DNA of 64,000 bases from Verrucomicrobium sp. BvORR106 (GCF_000739655.1 NZ_BATR01000022.1:1-64000), one strand, 5' to 3'; positions 1 through 8,895 are shown, numbered from the stretch's first letter. Notes: generated by a model not told the origin, from the letters alone. Translations and numbers: made by a program.

Positions 1-65
1 GGGGTCTGACCGAAACAGACGGTGGTGGCCATCAGAAGGGCGGCAAGCAGCAAGTTCGTTCTCAT
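1..65 (-). CDS. Exported protein, N-terminal fragment
   Basis: Only the first 21 or so codons lie in the window; the gene continues beyond the left edge. From the ATG at 65 the peptide reads MRTNLLLAALLMATTVCFGQ, a typical signal peptide: two basic/polar residues, a hydrophobic core and a small-residue cleavage region. The protein is therefore probably exported. Nothing can be said about the mature part. Confidence 0.6.
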   Translation of the reverse strand, partial: MRTNLLLAALLMATTVCFGQT

Positions 66-321
66 AGTTGAAAAGGGGGAACGACTTTTATTGTGCCCGC
101 AATTTTCAAAAAACGTCAAGAGCATTCCCTTAAGGGCGGAACACCTTGAGGCAGATGCGGCCATTCAAACAGGGCATCCATGCAATCTCCGATTATTTTC
201 CTCGAGCAGACCGATGTAAGCGGAGCCTTGTTGGGAAGGGATGATCGGGGCCTGAAGAGCCCAAAGAAGCCAGCTCAGGGGCACAGGCCCAGGTGGCGTG
301 AGCCCCGAAACCTCCACCCTA

Positions 322-639
322 TCAAGAGTACTTCACGTCCTTGCGGGGCTCCATCTCGAACACCATCACCTGTTGGGTCTCCACGGAGCGGTGTACCACT
401 TCCAGGAGGAACTTATAGTAGTGCGGGTCATCCTGAAGGATGGCCAGCTTGTCCAGGCTCTCTGCCTCGATGCTGACGAACCAGTGCCAGGGATCAGAGA
501 TCTTGATGCGCTTGCCCACGTTCAGGTGCAGCACCTCCCGGATCTTGAGCAGGATGGACCGGGTGGTCCACATCATTTCCTCCAACCGGTCCGCCGTGAC
601 TTCCGGTTTCAGAGTGAAGAGGGAGACCTGGCAAATCAT
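322..639 (-). CDS. Dabb (stress-responsive alpha/beta barrel) family protein
   Basis: About 105 residues starting MICQVSLFTLKPEVT, which matches the opening beta strand of Dabb/ferredoxin-like proteins (pattern hIVLFKLKPGV). Further core matches are a W-F-V-S-I-E strand and the DDPHYYKFLLEVV helix (pattern HP-hh-FL). Dabb proteins are small dimeric alpha/beta barrels of mostly unknown or varied catalytic role. I chose the ATG at 639 because the longer form (GTG at 687) adds 16 residues ahead of the domain's first strand. The gene lies 81 bp downstream of nuoA on the same strand and may be co-transcribed. Confidence 0.7.
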   Translation of the reverse strand: MICQVSLFTLKPEVTADRLEEMMWTTRSILLKIREVLHLNVGKRIKISDPWHWFVSIEAESLDKLAILQDDPHYYKFLLEVVHRSVETQQVMVFEMEPRKDVKYS

Positions 640-720
640 ACCTTCACCATTCGCGCTTGGGCCGGGAAGCGGCCGTTCGTACCGCACTCAAGTCGTGGTC
701 TTGCTGACCCTTCCTTGAGA

Positions 721-1095
721 CTAGGAACTCCAGTCGAGAGCCTTCTTGCGCCAGGCGTAAACGAACGCCACCAGCAGGATGCCGACGAATGAGAGCATCC
801 ACCAGAAGATGGCGGCGCCGAAGACGGCGACATAGTCTTTGAAAATGACTGCCCAGGGGTACATGAAGACCACCTCGATGTCGAAAAGCACAAAGAGCAT
901 GGCCACGATGTAGAACTTCACGCTGAACCGGGGCTGGGCCTCACCGAGAGGGAGCATGCCGCACTCATAGGCGGAGTCCTTCATCTTGTTCCGCTTGGCG
1001 GACTTCCCTGCAAGCACGCTGGCCAGGAGCGTCACCCCGGCAAAACCGGCGGCCATGAGCATTTGCATCAGGACAGGGAGATAGTTCTCGAGCAT
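721..1095 (-). CDS. nuoA: NADH-quinone oxidoreductase subunit A
   Basis: 124 residues, normal NuoA length, with three hydrophobic segments (about residues 7-30, 60-82 and 90-113). The family loop YECGMLPLGEAQPRFSVKFY is present, followed by FDIEVVFMYPWA, whose acidic residues are the conserved signature of the ND3/NuoA membrane subunit. It belongs to the proton-pumping membrane arm of complex I. Unusually, nuoB does not follow: the next gene on the strand is the Dabb protein. nuoA is thus separated from other nuo genes here. No upstream partner within 160 bp. Confidence 0.95.
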   Translation of the reverse strand: MLENYLPVLMQMLMAAGFAGVTLLASVLAGKSAKRNKMKDSAYECGMLPLGEAQPRFSVKFYIVAMLFVLFDIEVVFMYPWAVIFKDYVAVFGAAIFWWMLSFVGILLVAFVYAWRKKALDWSS

Positions 1096-1180
1096 GACAG
1101 GAGGGGAAAGAAGGACCGCAACGAAGGGCTAAAAGAGAACCGCAGGGTAGCGCGGAGGGCCCGGACGTCAAGAAAGCATC

Positions 1181-1209
1181 AAAAAAGCCGCCCCGGAAAA
1201 GGGCGGCTT
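1181..1209 (-). terminator. Intrinsic terminator
   Basis: A 9-bp perfect stem (AAGCCGCCC / GGGCGGCTT at 1185-1193 and 1201-1209) with a 7-nt loop. Read on the minus strand it is followed by a run of T (1181-1186), so it terminates transcription coming from the small gene ending at 1258 and separates it from nuoA. Confidence 0.85.
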
Positions 1210-1257
1210 GGTTTTGAAAGTTGGATTTGTGGGAACAGCGCGGGCTGGAGCCCTTAT

Positions 1258-1590
1258 TTAACGGGCGGCAGCGGCAGCGGCAGCTGCGGCTTCTGCGCGG
1301 GCCAGCGTATGAGCACTGGACGCCATTTCAATACCCTTAAGACCGCGATAGCTCTTCAGTTTCTTCTCCACCAGGCCGCGGCCCACCAGATTCTGAAGCT
1401 TTTCATAAGAACGGAGTCGTAGCATTTCTTCGCCCCCGCTAACCGCGTTTTTTAGCTTTAGGTTCTCGTACACGAGCCCGAACAGAACGTTGAACTCATA
1501 AGTTTTGCCATCCGAGAGAACATTGACCAACTCATCAGTGACATGGTCAGGAACCCGACGTGAAAAACGTGTTTTTCTTACGGTAGCCAT
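1258..1590 (-). CDS. Small basic protein with alanine-rich tail, unknown function
   Basis: About 110 residues from MATVRKTRFS (ATG at 1590; a start at 1608 would add six residues). The N-terminus is basic. The middle (VTDELVNVL, VLFGLVYENL, LRSYEKLQNLVGRGLVEKKL) is helical and ends in a pattern resembling the last helix and wing of a winged-helix fold, but this is weak. The C-terminus is an almost pure alanine tract (EAAAAAAAAAR). A strong terminator follows 50 bp downstream, supporting a real monocistronic gene. I do not recognise the family. Confidence 0.6.
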   Translation of the reverse strand: MATVRKTRFSRRVPDHVTDELVNVLSDGKTYEFNVLFGLVYENLKLKNAVSGGEEMLRLRSYEKLQNLVGRGLVEKKLKSYRGLKGIEMASSAHTLARAEAAAAAAAAAR

Positions 1591-1721
1591 AGACTGGGAG
1601 TATAGCACCGCGCAAGCACGTTGGCGAGTTTTTGTTTGATTTCACAGGAAAAATCCCCGATTTCCAGCCTAAAGTTGCCTTTGGCGATAGTATTTTCCCG
1701 CTCCTCCGTATGGGCGCGATC

Positions 1722-2432
1722 TCAGCGGTTGGTGAAATTGCCCACCACGGTCATCTCGCCACTCTCAACCTTGAGTGAGAAGATTTCCTCGCTCGCGGGG
1801 AAAGTGGAGGAGTCAAAACGGTCCTGCAGATCGTCAGCAAATTCCTGGAGAGCGTCGGCCCCGGCGGGGAAAACATAGAGCGAGTTCCGGTCCGGCGTTA
1901 CCACCCAGACCTCCTTGCCAAAGACCTTCTCAAAGATCTTGCCCAAGGAAGGAGCAGTGAGCAGGCAGGGGAACAGGTGGTCTTCCCCCCGATACACGGC
2001 GTAGATGACCTTTCCCGCGTCGTCCTTGATCAGTTCTGGCTGCAGGGTGGCCAGTCTGCGGTCGGCGGCTTCCGCAGCCTTCTTCTGGAAACTGTCTGCG
2101 CTGATCCCCAGCTTGCTGAACTCCGCCTCCGTGTAGGGCACCAACCGGGAGGTGGAGGGATCCAGCTTCACGGGAGTGAACACGGTGAGCCGGGCCTTCG
2201 CCAGGGTCACAGAGATGCTGGAGCGGACGACTTTGGGCTCGGGCAGCAGGAGGTAGTTCTCCACCCGGATCGGCACCGCCTTGGGCGTGCCTCCAGCCGC
2301 CGGCTGGGCTGCCGCAGGGGCCTGGGCCTGCAGACTGGACAGCGGGGCCACGAGGGCGGTGACGGCGGCGGCCGTACCAAGGAGAGGGAGAAGGAAGCGT
2401 CTCACGCCGCCACGTTCCCTGAGGCGGGCCAT
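1722..2432 (-). CDS. Exported DUF1444 (YtpQ)-like protein
   Basis: 236 residues. It has an N-terminal basic stretch, a hydrophobic segment (about residues 12-35) and an Ala/Gln/Pro-rich linker, consistent with a signal peptide. The mature region resembles DUF1444: a helix region (GISADSFQKKAAEAADRRL), then SLGKIFEKVFGKEVWVV, PDRNSLYVFPAGADALQEF and a terminal strand pair. DUF1444 has no firm biochemical function. The gene is divergent from ruvA with 82 bp between starts. The domain call is by pattern only; the export signal is the safer statement. Confidence 0.65.
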   Translation of the reverse strand: MARLRERGGVRRFLLPLLGTAAAVTALVAPLSSLQAQAPAAAQPAAGGTPKAVPIRVENYLLLPEPKVVRSSISVTLAKARLTVFTPVKLDPSTSRLVPYTEAEFSKLGISADSFQKKAAEAADRRLATLQPELIKDDAGKVIYAVYRGEDHLFPCLLTAPSLGKIFEKVFGKEVWVVTPDRNSLYVFPAGADALQEFADDLQDRFDSSTFPASEEIFSLKVESGEMTVVGNFTNR

Positions 2433-2514
2433 TCTTCAACTGGCAAATGCCGGGGCCCGCCACGAGGCCGCGCTTTCCCCTTGCGCGAATGCGCCGTCGG
2501 ACGGATGTGGCCCC

Positions 2515-3126
2515 ATGATCGCCTACCTCCGCGGCCACCTGGTCGAAGCCCTGCCCAACCAGCTCACGGTGGATGTCAACGGGGTGGGCTACCTCTGCCT
2601 GGTGCCGCTCTCCACCTATGACCGGCTTGCAGGCAGCCAGGGGGAGGTAAAGCTGCTGACGCACCTGAACATCACAGAGCGCGATCACACCCTCTTCGGT
2701 TTCGCCACCAGCGAGGAGCGTGACCTCTTCCGCCTCCTCATCAACCGCGTGAGCGGCATCGGCCCCAAGATGGCCCTGGCGGTGCTCAGCGGCATGGCCG
2801 TGGGCGACTTCAAGGACAACGTGATCCGCAACGATGTGACGGCCCTTTCCCGCATCAGCGGGGTGGGCAAGAAGACAGCCGAACGGATCGTGTTGGAACT
2901 GAAGGACAAGGTGGGCATCGTGGACACCTGGCAGGCCGCCCGGAGCACGGGTGACAGCCTCGTCCCTGACCCCACCCAGGCCGCACAAACGGACGCTGTG
3001 CTGGCCCTTATCGCCTTGGGATTCAAGCAGACCGAGGCACAGAAGACCGTGCAGGATCTCGTGAAGAAGGCTGGCGGAGAGGTCAGCGCGGACAAGCTCA
3101 TCCGCGATGCTCTGAGGAACCTCTAG
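2515..3126 (+). CDS. ruvA: Holliday junction branch migration protein RuvA
   Basis: 203 residues, the usual RuvA length. It opens MIAYLRGHLVEALPNQLTVD, the conserved N-terminal OB-fold strand. The tandem helix-hairpin-helix motifs are visible as INRVSGIGPKMALAVLS (about residues 70-86) and LSRISGVGKKTAERIVLEL (about 105-123). The C-terminal RuvB-contacting domain contains DAVLALIALGFKQTEA. RuvA binds four-way junctions and loads the RuvB motor. The ATG at 2515 was chosen by homology; the frame stays open far upstream without family sequence. ruvB and ruvC are not adjacent. Confidence 0.97.
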   Translation: MIAYLRGHLVEALPNQLTVDVNGVGYLCLVPLSTYDRLAGSQGEVKLLTHLNITERDHTLFGFATSEERDLFRLLINRVSGIGPKMALAVLSGMAVGDFKDNVIRNDVTALSRISGVGKKTAERIVLELKDKVGIVDTWQAARSTGDSLVPDPTQAAQTDAVLALIALGFKQTEAQKTVQDLVKKAGGEVSADKLIRDALRNL

Positions 3127-3151
3127 CCGCCCGCCGGCCCCGACAGCCCGA

Positions 3152-5149
3152 CTACTTCAGGGTCTCCCAGTTGGGATTGCCCAACCCCTTTTCGATGAAC
3201 CAATCGAGGTTCACCGACTTGGGATCATTGCCCAAGCGCTTCACCCGACCCCGCTGGGTGTCCACGAGGAAGAACCCCCTCATGGGAAACACACGCAGGC
3301 CCCGGTAGTCCAGCGCCCACGCCATGACACGGTGCACCCCGGGAGGGAGCTGCTCAAAGCTGAAGCGTCCGGTGAACTTGGCCAGTCCCTCGTTCGGGAG
3401 ATGCCCCTCGGGCACGTGGGTGAACTGGAGATCCCTGGACATCACCTCCATGAAGTACAGCGGCAGCCCTGTCACTTGGGTAACGTGGAAGATCTCCCAG
3501 TGCCCGTCGTGGGGGTCCTTGTAGGTCAGGAGCACGGCATCGGCCACGCGCTCGCGGTTGGGCAGGCAGGCATAACCCCAGACAGCGCCCGCAGCCCCCT
3601 GCTCATTGGTCTGCACCACGCAGGCGGAGAGTTCCGCCGTGTTGCTGCTGAGCAGCTTGGGAGTGAGACTGAAGTTGTCCAACCGGGAATTCTTGAGCAT
3701 GGCGGGCCGCAGGTGGCCCAGATCGTCCGCCTTGCGCGCCAGGTTGCGATTGCCCGCCACGTCGCCTTCCACCGTCAGCGGCAGCTTGTAGAAGAGCGTG
3801 TTGGACGCGCCACGGAGCCGGGAGGACTCCCAGACGGCCATCATGCGCCAGCCAAACGACCACGAGATGGCCTGCATGAAGACCAGGGCAAAGCCACCCG
3901 CTGTGAGAGACTGCAGGATGAATCGGCGGAGATCCGGCCGGTGCTGCCCCAGATGCCGGGCGATGAGCCAGACCAGCACCACCAGAGCCACGGTGAGCGG
4001 CACAGCGTGAATCACATACCGGGCGTGCACCGCATTGTCTCCCGTCGTGGTGGCCCAGGACCGGCCCAGGGAGGTGAGAAAAGCCGCGCCTACAGAGTAG
4101 GCCCCCAGGAGCAGCCAGGGAAGCAGCCGCTCACGAAGCGCCTGCTCGCGGAAATGCCGGGCCCAATAGGCCGCACATCCGCCAAACAGGGCCAGGGAAG
4201 CGGCTCCCAACCACAGGCTGGTGTGCATGAGGGACAGACTGGATCCCCGGGCCAGATGGCACCCCAGGAAGCGGAGGATGAAGCTGGCGGCGGCCTTCGG
4301 TCGACGGACGAACTCGCTGACGTTCCGCCCCATGGTGGCCTCCTCCCCCTGCTTGTAGGAGAAAGCGCCATCCACTTCGTTCTTGAGGCCGTGGAAGTAG
4401 AGGACCGCCGTGACCCCAAAGATGAGGAGCCAGGCGACCAAGAACCATTGCCGCTCCCTCCCCGGCCTCAGCGCGCCGGACCACCAGATCATGGGCACCA
4501 TGAGCACCCAGACCAGCAGGCCGGTGGCGAAGGTCTGGGTGGCACACTCCGCACAGAGGACGGCGAGCACGAGGCGCAGCCATGCTGGCCAGTTGGGACG
4601 CAGCAGCACCACCAGCGCCGTGGTGAGGAAAAAGGCCGGGCAGGCCACCTGAAACATCATGGGCCACAGCACGATGCGGTACTGCATGGGAGACAGGATG
4701 GAAACACTGGCCAGGGCCAGCAGCGGCCACCACTGGGCAAAGGTGCCTCCCGAGGTGCGACGGATGAGCAGCCCCACATTGGCCGTCGTCAGGCACAGCA
4801 AGAACCAGCAGAACCACATCTGCCGGGTGTACTCCCCCGGCCAGTAGTGGTGAAAGAGCATGATGACCCCGCGAACGAAGGCCATGCGGTGCTCCATCTG
4901 CACCAGGAAGAAGTCCTGCCAGGTAAGCTGTCCTGCCGCCGCCTTCACATCCATGTCCACGAACATCCAGTCATCCAGGAAGGGGATGTTCACCTTGTAC
5001 TCCTGGATCATGCGGTTCAGCAGGATCGCGGGCAGCAGAATGAGGAGCCAGCAGCCCGTCTTCTTGAGCACGGGCAGCCAGGCCGCCAACCGGGAGCGGT
5101 AGGCGCCCGTCGTATGGGTATCACTTGAAGTCGTAGGCCGTCCACTCAT
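3152..5149 (-). CDS. Large polytopic membrane protein, possible GT-C type
   Basis: 665 residues. There are about ten hydrophobic segments between residues 28 and 430, the first at LLILLPAILLNRMI, followed by a soluble C-terminal part (about 450-665) without clear motifs. Straight after the first membrane segment comes IPFLDDWMFVDMDV, and further on the motif MEHR. An acidic DDW motif in the first outer loop plus a later EHR recalls membrane glycosyltransferase-like (GT-C) proteins, which carry a catalytic Asp there; this is inference. It converges with ruvA (25 bp apart) and lies 50 bp downstream of the histidine kinase gene on the same strand, so it could be in that operon. Confidence 0.6.
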   Translation of the reverse strand: MSGRPTTSSDTHTTGAYRSRLAAWLPVLKKTGCWLLILLPAILLNRMIQEYKVNIPFLDDWMFVDMDVKAAAGQLTWQDFFLVQMEHRMAFVRGVIMLFHHYWPGEYTRQMWFCWFLLCLTTANVGLLIRRTSGGTFAQWWPLLALASVSILSPMQYRIVLWPMMFQVACPAFFLTTALVVLLRPNWPAWLRLVLAVLCAECATQTFATGLLVWVLMVPMIWWSGALRPGRERQWFLVAWLLIFGVTAVLYFHGLKNEVDGAFSYKQGEEATMGRNVSEFVRRPKAAASFILRFLGCHLARGSSLSLMHTSLWLGAASLALFGGCAAYWARHFREQALRERLLPWLLLGAYSVGAAFLTSLGRSWATTTGDNAVHARYVIHAVPLTVALVVLVWLIARHLGQHRPDLRRFILQSLTAGGFALVFMQAISWSFGWRMMAVWESSRLRGASNTLFYKLPLTVEGDVAGNRNLARKADDLGHLRPAMLKNSRLDNFSLTPKLLSSNTAELSACVVQTNEQGAAGAVWGYACLPNRERVADAVLLTYKDPHDGHWEIFHVTQVTGLPLYFMEVMSRDLQFTHVPEGHLPNEGLAKFTGRFSFEQLPPGVHRVMAWALDYRGLRVFPMRGFFLVDTQRGRVKRLGNDPKSVNLDWFIEKGLGNPNWETLK

Positions 5150-5199
5150 CCGGTCTCAGCAAGAGCACCCGATGAAGCCGCTGGCAGGTGAATTTTCCC

Positions 5200-6285
5200 T
5201 CATCCCTGTGTGACCCGGCCGGACATGGTCAGGCCTGCCATGGGGACTTTCAGAGTCATCACGGTGTTGTCTGGCTTGGAAGCAGCCGAAAGGGAGCCCT
5301 TGTGCTCCTCCGCGATCCATCGGGCAATGCTGAGGCCCAGGCCGCAGCCTTCCGTGGTGCTGCCACGGGAATTCCCACTGCGGAAGAAGCGGTCAAAGAT
5401 CTTCGGCAGCTCTTCAGCACCGATCCCGCGCCCGCCGCTGCGCACCGTGACCACGGCCAAGTCGCCTTCCTGCCGCAGTTGGTACTCCACATAGCCGTCC
5501 AGCCGGTTGTACTTCACCGCATTGTCCGTGAGATTCAGCAGAAGCTGGCGCAGACGGTGACGATCTCCCCGCACCCGGCAGGGCGTGTCGATGACCACGT
5601 TCACGCTGAGATTGAGGGTCTGCCCCAGGATGGAGGCCTCCCCGGCGGCATCCCTTACCAGCTCGGCCATGTCCAGATCCTCGACCAGGAGATGCACCTG
5701 ATGGGCGTCCGCCTGGGTGAGGAAGGTGAGGCCAGAGACGATGCGGTTGAGCCGCTCGATCTCATCCAGCTGGTTCGCCACCCGGTCCCGGTGATTTTCC
5801 GGCAGGGTGGTGTCCATGAGCGCCTGCTCAAAGCCGTTGCGCAGGATCGTGAGCGGGGTCTTCAGCTCATGGGACGCATGCAGGGTGAACTCCCGCACCT
5901 CCTGGAACGCGGTGTCCAGACGCTGCGTCATGTCATTGAGCACGGACGTCAGGCGGTCCAGCTCATCACCCGTGCCCCGCAGGGGAATCTGCTGGTGCAG
6001 GCTGTCCTGGTTGATCTTCTCCGCCGCCTGGGTCAGGGCCAGAATGGGGGACAGCGCCCGGCGGATGAGCCACCAGCTCACGGCCCCCAGCAAAAGCACC
6101 GGCACGCACGAAGCTGCGGCCGCCGCGAGGAAGTAGGACCAGTCAGCCGTGCCCGTGCCCTGAAGCGGGCCCCCTTCCCTCGCCAGTTCTAGCCAAGTGA
6201 AGAGGACCGAAATAACTCCGGCGAGCAGGAACAGACAGGTGTGCGCCCAGAAGAGCCGTGTGCGCAGGGACCTTTTCATTTTCAT
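5200..6285 (-). CDS. Two-component sensor histidine kinase (HAMP-HisKA-HATPase)
   Basis: 361 residues. Two membrane segments (about 10-31 and 50-77) bracket a short periplasmic loop of only about 18 residues. A HAMP region follows, then HisKA with the phospho-acceptor His at 139 (LHASHELKTPLTIL), then the ATPase domain with N box (LLNLTDNAVKYN), G1-like (GRGIGAEELPKIFDRFFR) and G2 (GCGLGLSIARWIAEEHKG). The usual D of the G1 box (DxGxG) is replaced: the sequence is SGGRGIG. The tiny sensor loop suggests membrane or intramembrane sensing. The start codon overlaps the end of the response regulator gene by 4 bp, so the two are co-translated. Confidence 0.93.
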   Translation of the reverse strand: MKMKRSLRTRLFWAHTCLFLLAGVISVLFTWLELAREGGPLQGTGTADWSYFLAAAAASCVPVLLLGAVSWWLIRRALSPILALTQAAEKINQDSLHQQIPLRGTGDELDRLTSVLNDMTQRLDTAFQEVREFTLHASHELKTPLTILRNGFEQALMDTTLPENHRDRVANQLDEIERLNRIVSGLTFLTQADAHQVHLLVEDLDMAELVRDAAGEASILGQTLNLSVNVVIDTPCRVRGDRHRLRQLLLNLTDNAVKYNRLDGYVEYQLRQEGDLAVVTVRSGGRGIGAEELPKIFDRFFRSGNSRGSTTEGCGLGLSIARWIAEEHKGSLSAASKPDNTVMTLKVPMAGLTMSGRVTQG

Positions 6286-6959
6286 GGTTGCTTGTCAGAC
6301 ATCAGGTAGCCCACGCCCCTGACGGTGTGCAACAGCGGAATGGCATGCCCCTGATCAATCTTGTCGCGCAGCTTCCGGACATACACGTCCACAAGGTTCG
6401 TGCCCGGGTCAAAGTTGTAGTCCCAGACGAGCCGGAGCAGCATGGTGCGGTTGCAGACCGTGTCCACATTCTGCATGAGCACCTGCACGAGCCGGAACTC
6501 ACGGGGGCTGAGCTCGATATTCTTGCCCGCGCGCTGGGCGACGCGGTGCGGCACATCCAGGGTGAGGTCCGCCAGACGCAACAGAATGGCGCCGGACTCC
6601 CCGCCGCGGCGGGCGATGGCGCGAATGCGGGCCACCACCTCCCCAATGGAGAAGGGCTTTGCCAAATAATCGTCCGCGCCGGCGTCCAGGCCGCTGATGC
6701 GGTGGTCCACGTCGCCCCGGGCAGAAAGCATGAGCACCGGGGTGGAGTTGTGCATGGCCCGGAGCTGTTTGACGATGGAGAGACCGTCCTTGCCAGGCAG
6801 CATGATATCCATGATCACGGCATCAAAGGCCTGCGTGCTGATGCGCTGCACGGCTTCGTCACCGCGCATCAATACCTCGGCGGTCCAGCCAGCGTCCGTG
6901 ATGGATTCCCGCAAGGCTTCAGCCGTGCGGGGGTCGTCTTCCACTACCAGTATGGTCAT
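6282..6959 (-). CDS. OmpR-family response regulator
   Basis: 225 residues. The receiver domain has the acidic pair at 8-9, the phospho-accepting Asp at 51 (AVIMDIMLPGKDG) and the LAKPF lysine. It is followed by an OmpR/PhoB winged helix with ELSPREFRLVQVL and VDVYVRKLRDKID, ending in VRGVGYLM. It is the cognate partner of the overlapping kinase gene. No other target operon is evident; the divergent region upstream holds only repeats before the iron transporter. Confidence 0.96.
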   Translation of the reverse strand: MTILVVEDDPRTAEALRESITDAGWTAEVLMRGDEAVQRISTQAFDAVIMDIMLPGKDGLSIVKQLRAMHNSTPVLMLSARGDVDHRISGLDAGADDYLAKPFSIGEVVARIRAIARRGGESGAILLRLADLTLDVPHRVAQRAGKNIELSPREFRLVQVLMQNVDTVCNRTMLLRLVWDYNFDPGTNLVDVYVRKLRDKIDQGHAIPLLHTVRGVGYLMSDKQP

Positions 6960-7224
6960 GATTTCAGGGGCTCGCCCCGGAGCGGGGCAGAAAAGAAAAG
7001 AGGTTGAAAAGGATACGGATGCTCAGGTGGAAGATTCCCAGCTTCCAGCAAAATGGCCTTCATGGAAACTCGAATGAATCAAGTTTCATACGGGTTTGAG
7101 CGGCGCCGCAAGCCTGAAGCGAGTACGGTTTTCCCGGAATTTTTCATGCAGTGGCCTGCTGGGTGGGTGGGTCGAGAAGCTCGGTGGTTCCGGGAGAGGA
7201 CAGCTCAGGTCTAAAATCCCCTCT

Positions 7225-7321
7225 CCGTAGCACCCGTAACACCCTTTTTGGCAGTTCACTGAGATAGAGAGAGGGGTCTTTTTTGGCGTAACTTGGAAAA
7301 AGGGTGTTACAGGTGCTACGG
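7225..7321. repeat. 25-bp inverted repeat enclosing 47 bp
   Basis: The left arm (7225-7249) begins CCGTAGCACC and ends ACACCCTTTTT; the right arm (7297-7321) is its reverse complement with one mismatch in 25. The interior contains a run of T and the sequence GGCGTAACTTGG. No ORF of quality lies here. It could be a small non-autonomous element or a strong RNA hairpin in the gap between the response regulator and the iron transporter. Confidence 0.75.
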
Positions 7322-7453
7322 ACCCTCTAGATCTCACACCGTTGCCGGTCTGGCTGAGCAAAGTGGTATAGAGCTTTAGCTCGTCAGTCGCGCTACCCAC
7401 GTGCTCCAATACACGAGATAAAGCTCCATACTACTTTCCAGCTGCCGCCACGG

Positions 7454-7702
7454 GCGTAGTCCGGTTGTGCCAACCGGCTTGGTGAGCGAGGCGATGAAAC
7501 ACATTCATCGTTTGGGTGTGACGGGGCCCTGCTACCTCAGTCGCCGTGCCTCCGACCGGGACAGGAATGTCCCTCCCTCCTTTTACTGGTCAGCACCACT
7601 GGGCAGGGGCTCTTGTGCGAAAGCTCAGGTCTTGTGTCTTTCGTCTTCTAGTCTTGTGTCTCTGCGAAGCGGCGGAATGTCCCTCCCTCCCTTTACTGAC
7701 CG
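7454..7702. repeat. Cluster of intergenic repeat modules
   Basis: This gap contains modules that recur elsewhere in the window. CGTAGTCCGGTTGTGCCAAC, continuing to CGGCTTGG, at about 7455-7482 recurs at 49132-49159. A GGGACAGGAATGTCCC hairpin followed by CTCCTTTTACT at about 7557-7587 recurs at about 56291-56321, with a partial second copy at 7671-7702. A CTTGTGTCTT-type word repeat at 7625-7665 recurs near 54720 and 56355. No coding potential beyond the start of the binding protein gene at 7777. Confidence 0.8.
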
Positions 7703-7776
7703 CAGCCCTGGATTACCCACATGAACGTCCGTTAATAATTCACTTGCCTCGAGTGGGGACTGTGGTTGCTTTCTTG

Positions 7777-8820
7777 ATGAGAACAAATCTCAACAAACCT
7801 CGCACAGGTCTTCGCTCCTGGCTCCTCGTCACAGGTCTCGCTTTCTTGGGCGGCACCTTGTTGTCCGCCAAAGAGTTGAACGTCTACACTCACCGCCACT
7901 ACAAGGCAGATGAGGAGATCAATGCGCTCTTCACCGAGCGCACGGGCATCAAGGTGAATGTGGTGTCTGCCGAGGCGGACCAGCTCATCGAGCGTCTCAA
8001 GTCCGAAGGCGCGAACAGCCCGGCGGACCTGCTGGTGACGGTGGATGCCGGTCGCCTGCAACGCGCCAAGGAGGCTGGCTTGCTGAAGCCGCTGAAGTCT
8101 GAGGTGCTGGAGCAACGGGTGCCCGCCGCTCTGCGCGACAGTGGTGGCCACTGGTACGCCTATGCGCTGCGCGCCCGCGTCATCCTCTATGCGCAAGACC
8201 GCGTGAAGCCCGGTGAGATCTCGAACTACGAGGACCTCGCCGACCCGAAGTGGCGCGGCCGCCTTCTGATCCGCTCCTCCGGCAATGCCTACAACCAGTC
8301 CCTGCTGGCCTCCCTCATCGCCGCTGATGGTGAGGAGAAAGCCGAAGCCTGGGCAAAGGGCGTCGTGGCCAACCTGGCTCGTCCTCCACAGGGTGGTGAT
8401 CGCGATCAGATCAAGGGCGTGGCCTCGGGTCTGGCGGATGTATGCGTCTCCAACACCTACTACCTGGGCATGCTGCTGAACTCCAAAGACCCTGCTGAAC
8501 AGGCAGCGGCGAAGAAGGTGACCGTGCTCTTCCCCAACCAGTCGGGACGTGGCACGCATGCCAACATCGCAGGTGCAGGCCTGACGGTGCACGCCAAGAA
8601 CGCTGAAAACGCGAAGGCCTACCTGGAATTCCTGACCACCCCGGAAGTTCAGAAGCTGATCGCCAATGGCACCTACGAATTCCCGGTGAACCGCGACCTG
8701 AGCCTGAGCGAGACGCACAAGGCCTGGGGCGAGTTCAAGCTGGATGAGGTGACCTTCCCGCAGATCGGACGGTATCAGGAGCAGGCCGTGCGCTTGTTTG
8801 ACAAGGCCGGTTGGAAATAA
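7777..8820 (+). CDS. Iron(III)-type ABC transporter substrate-binding protein
   Basis: 347 residues from the ATG at 7777. The long in-frame extension upstream runs through repeat DNA and is not credible. A signal peptide (residues about 12-31, ending LLSAKE) precedes ELNVYTHRHYKADEEI, the family's first strand. The family features FTERTGIKVNVV, ADLLVTVDAGRL and VCVSNTYYLGML are all present; the last holds the tyrosine pair that binds ferric iron in FbpA/FutA proteins. It delivers substrate to the permease and ATPase encoded next. Iron specificity is inferred from these tyrosines. Confidence 0.92.
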   Translation: MRTNLNKPRTGLRSWLLVTGLAFLGGTLLSAKELNVYTHRHYKADEEINALFTERTGIKVNVVSAEADQLIERLKSEGANSPADLLVTVDAGRLQRAKEAGLLKPLKSEVLEQRVPAALRDSGGHWYAYALRARVILYAQDRVKPGEISNYEDLADPKWRGRLLIRSSGNAYNQSLLASLIAADGEEKAEAWAKGVVANLARPPQGGDRDQIKGVASGLADVCVSNTYYLGMLLNSKDPAEQAAAKKVTVLFPNQSGRGTHANIAGAGLTVHAKNAENAKAYLEFLTTPEVQKLIANGTYEFPVNRDLSLSETHKAWGEFKLDEVTFPQIGRYQEQAVRLFDKAGWK

Positions 8821-8858
8821 CTCCAGCTCGGCTCCTCGAACCCCAGGTCCATCCTCGT

Positions 8859-8895
8859 GGCGGCAGGTGCGGCAAGGCACCTGCCGCCTCCGTTT
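8859..8895 (+). terminator. Intercistronic hairpin / attenuator
   Basis: A perfect 12-bp stem (GGCGGCAGGTGC / GCACCTGCCGCC, 8859-8870 and 8877-8888) with a 6-nt loop is followed by TCCGTTTT. It sits between the binding protein and permease genes. Such hairpins commonly stabilise the upstream mRNA and reduce read-through, giving more binding protein than permease. Confidence 0.8.

Noticed and set aside
3332-5128. 598-residue open frame on the plus strand
   Set aside because: Antisense to the polytopic membrane protein; His/Gln/Arg/Pro-rich without motifs.
7086-7409. 107-residue minus-strand ORF
   Set aside because: It runs straight through the 25-bp inverted repeat and has low-complexity Pro/Ser composition.
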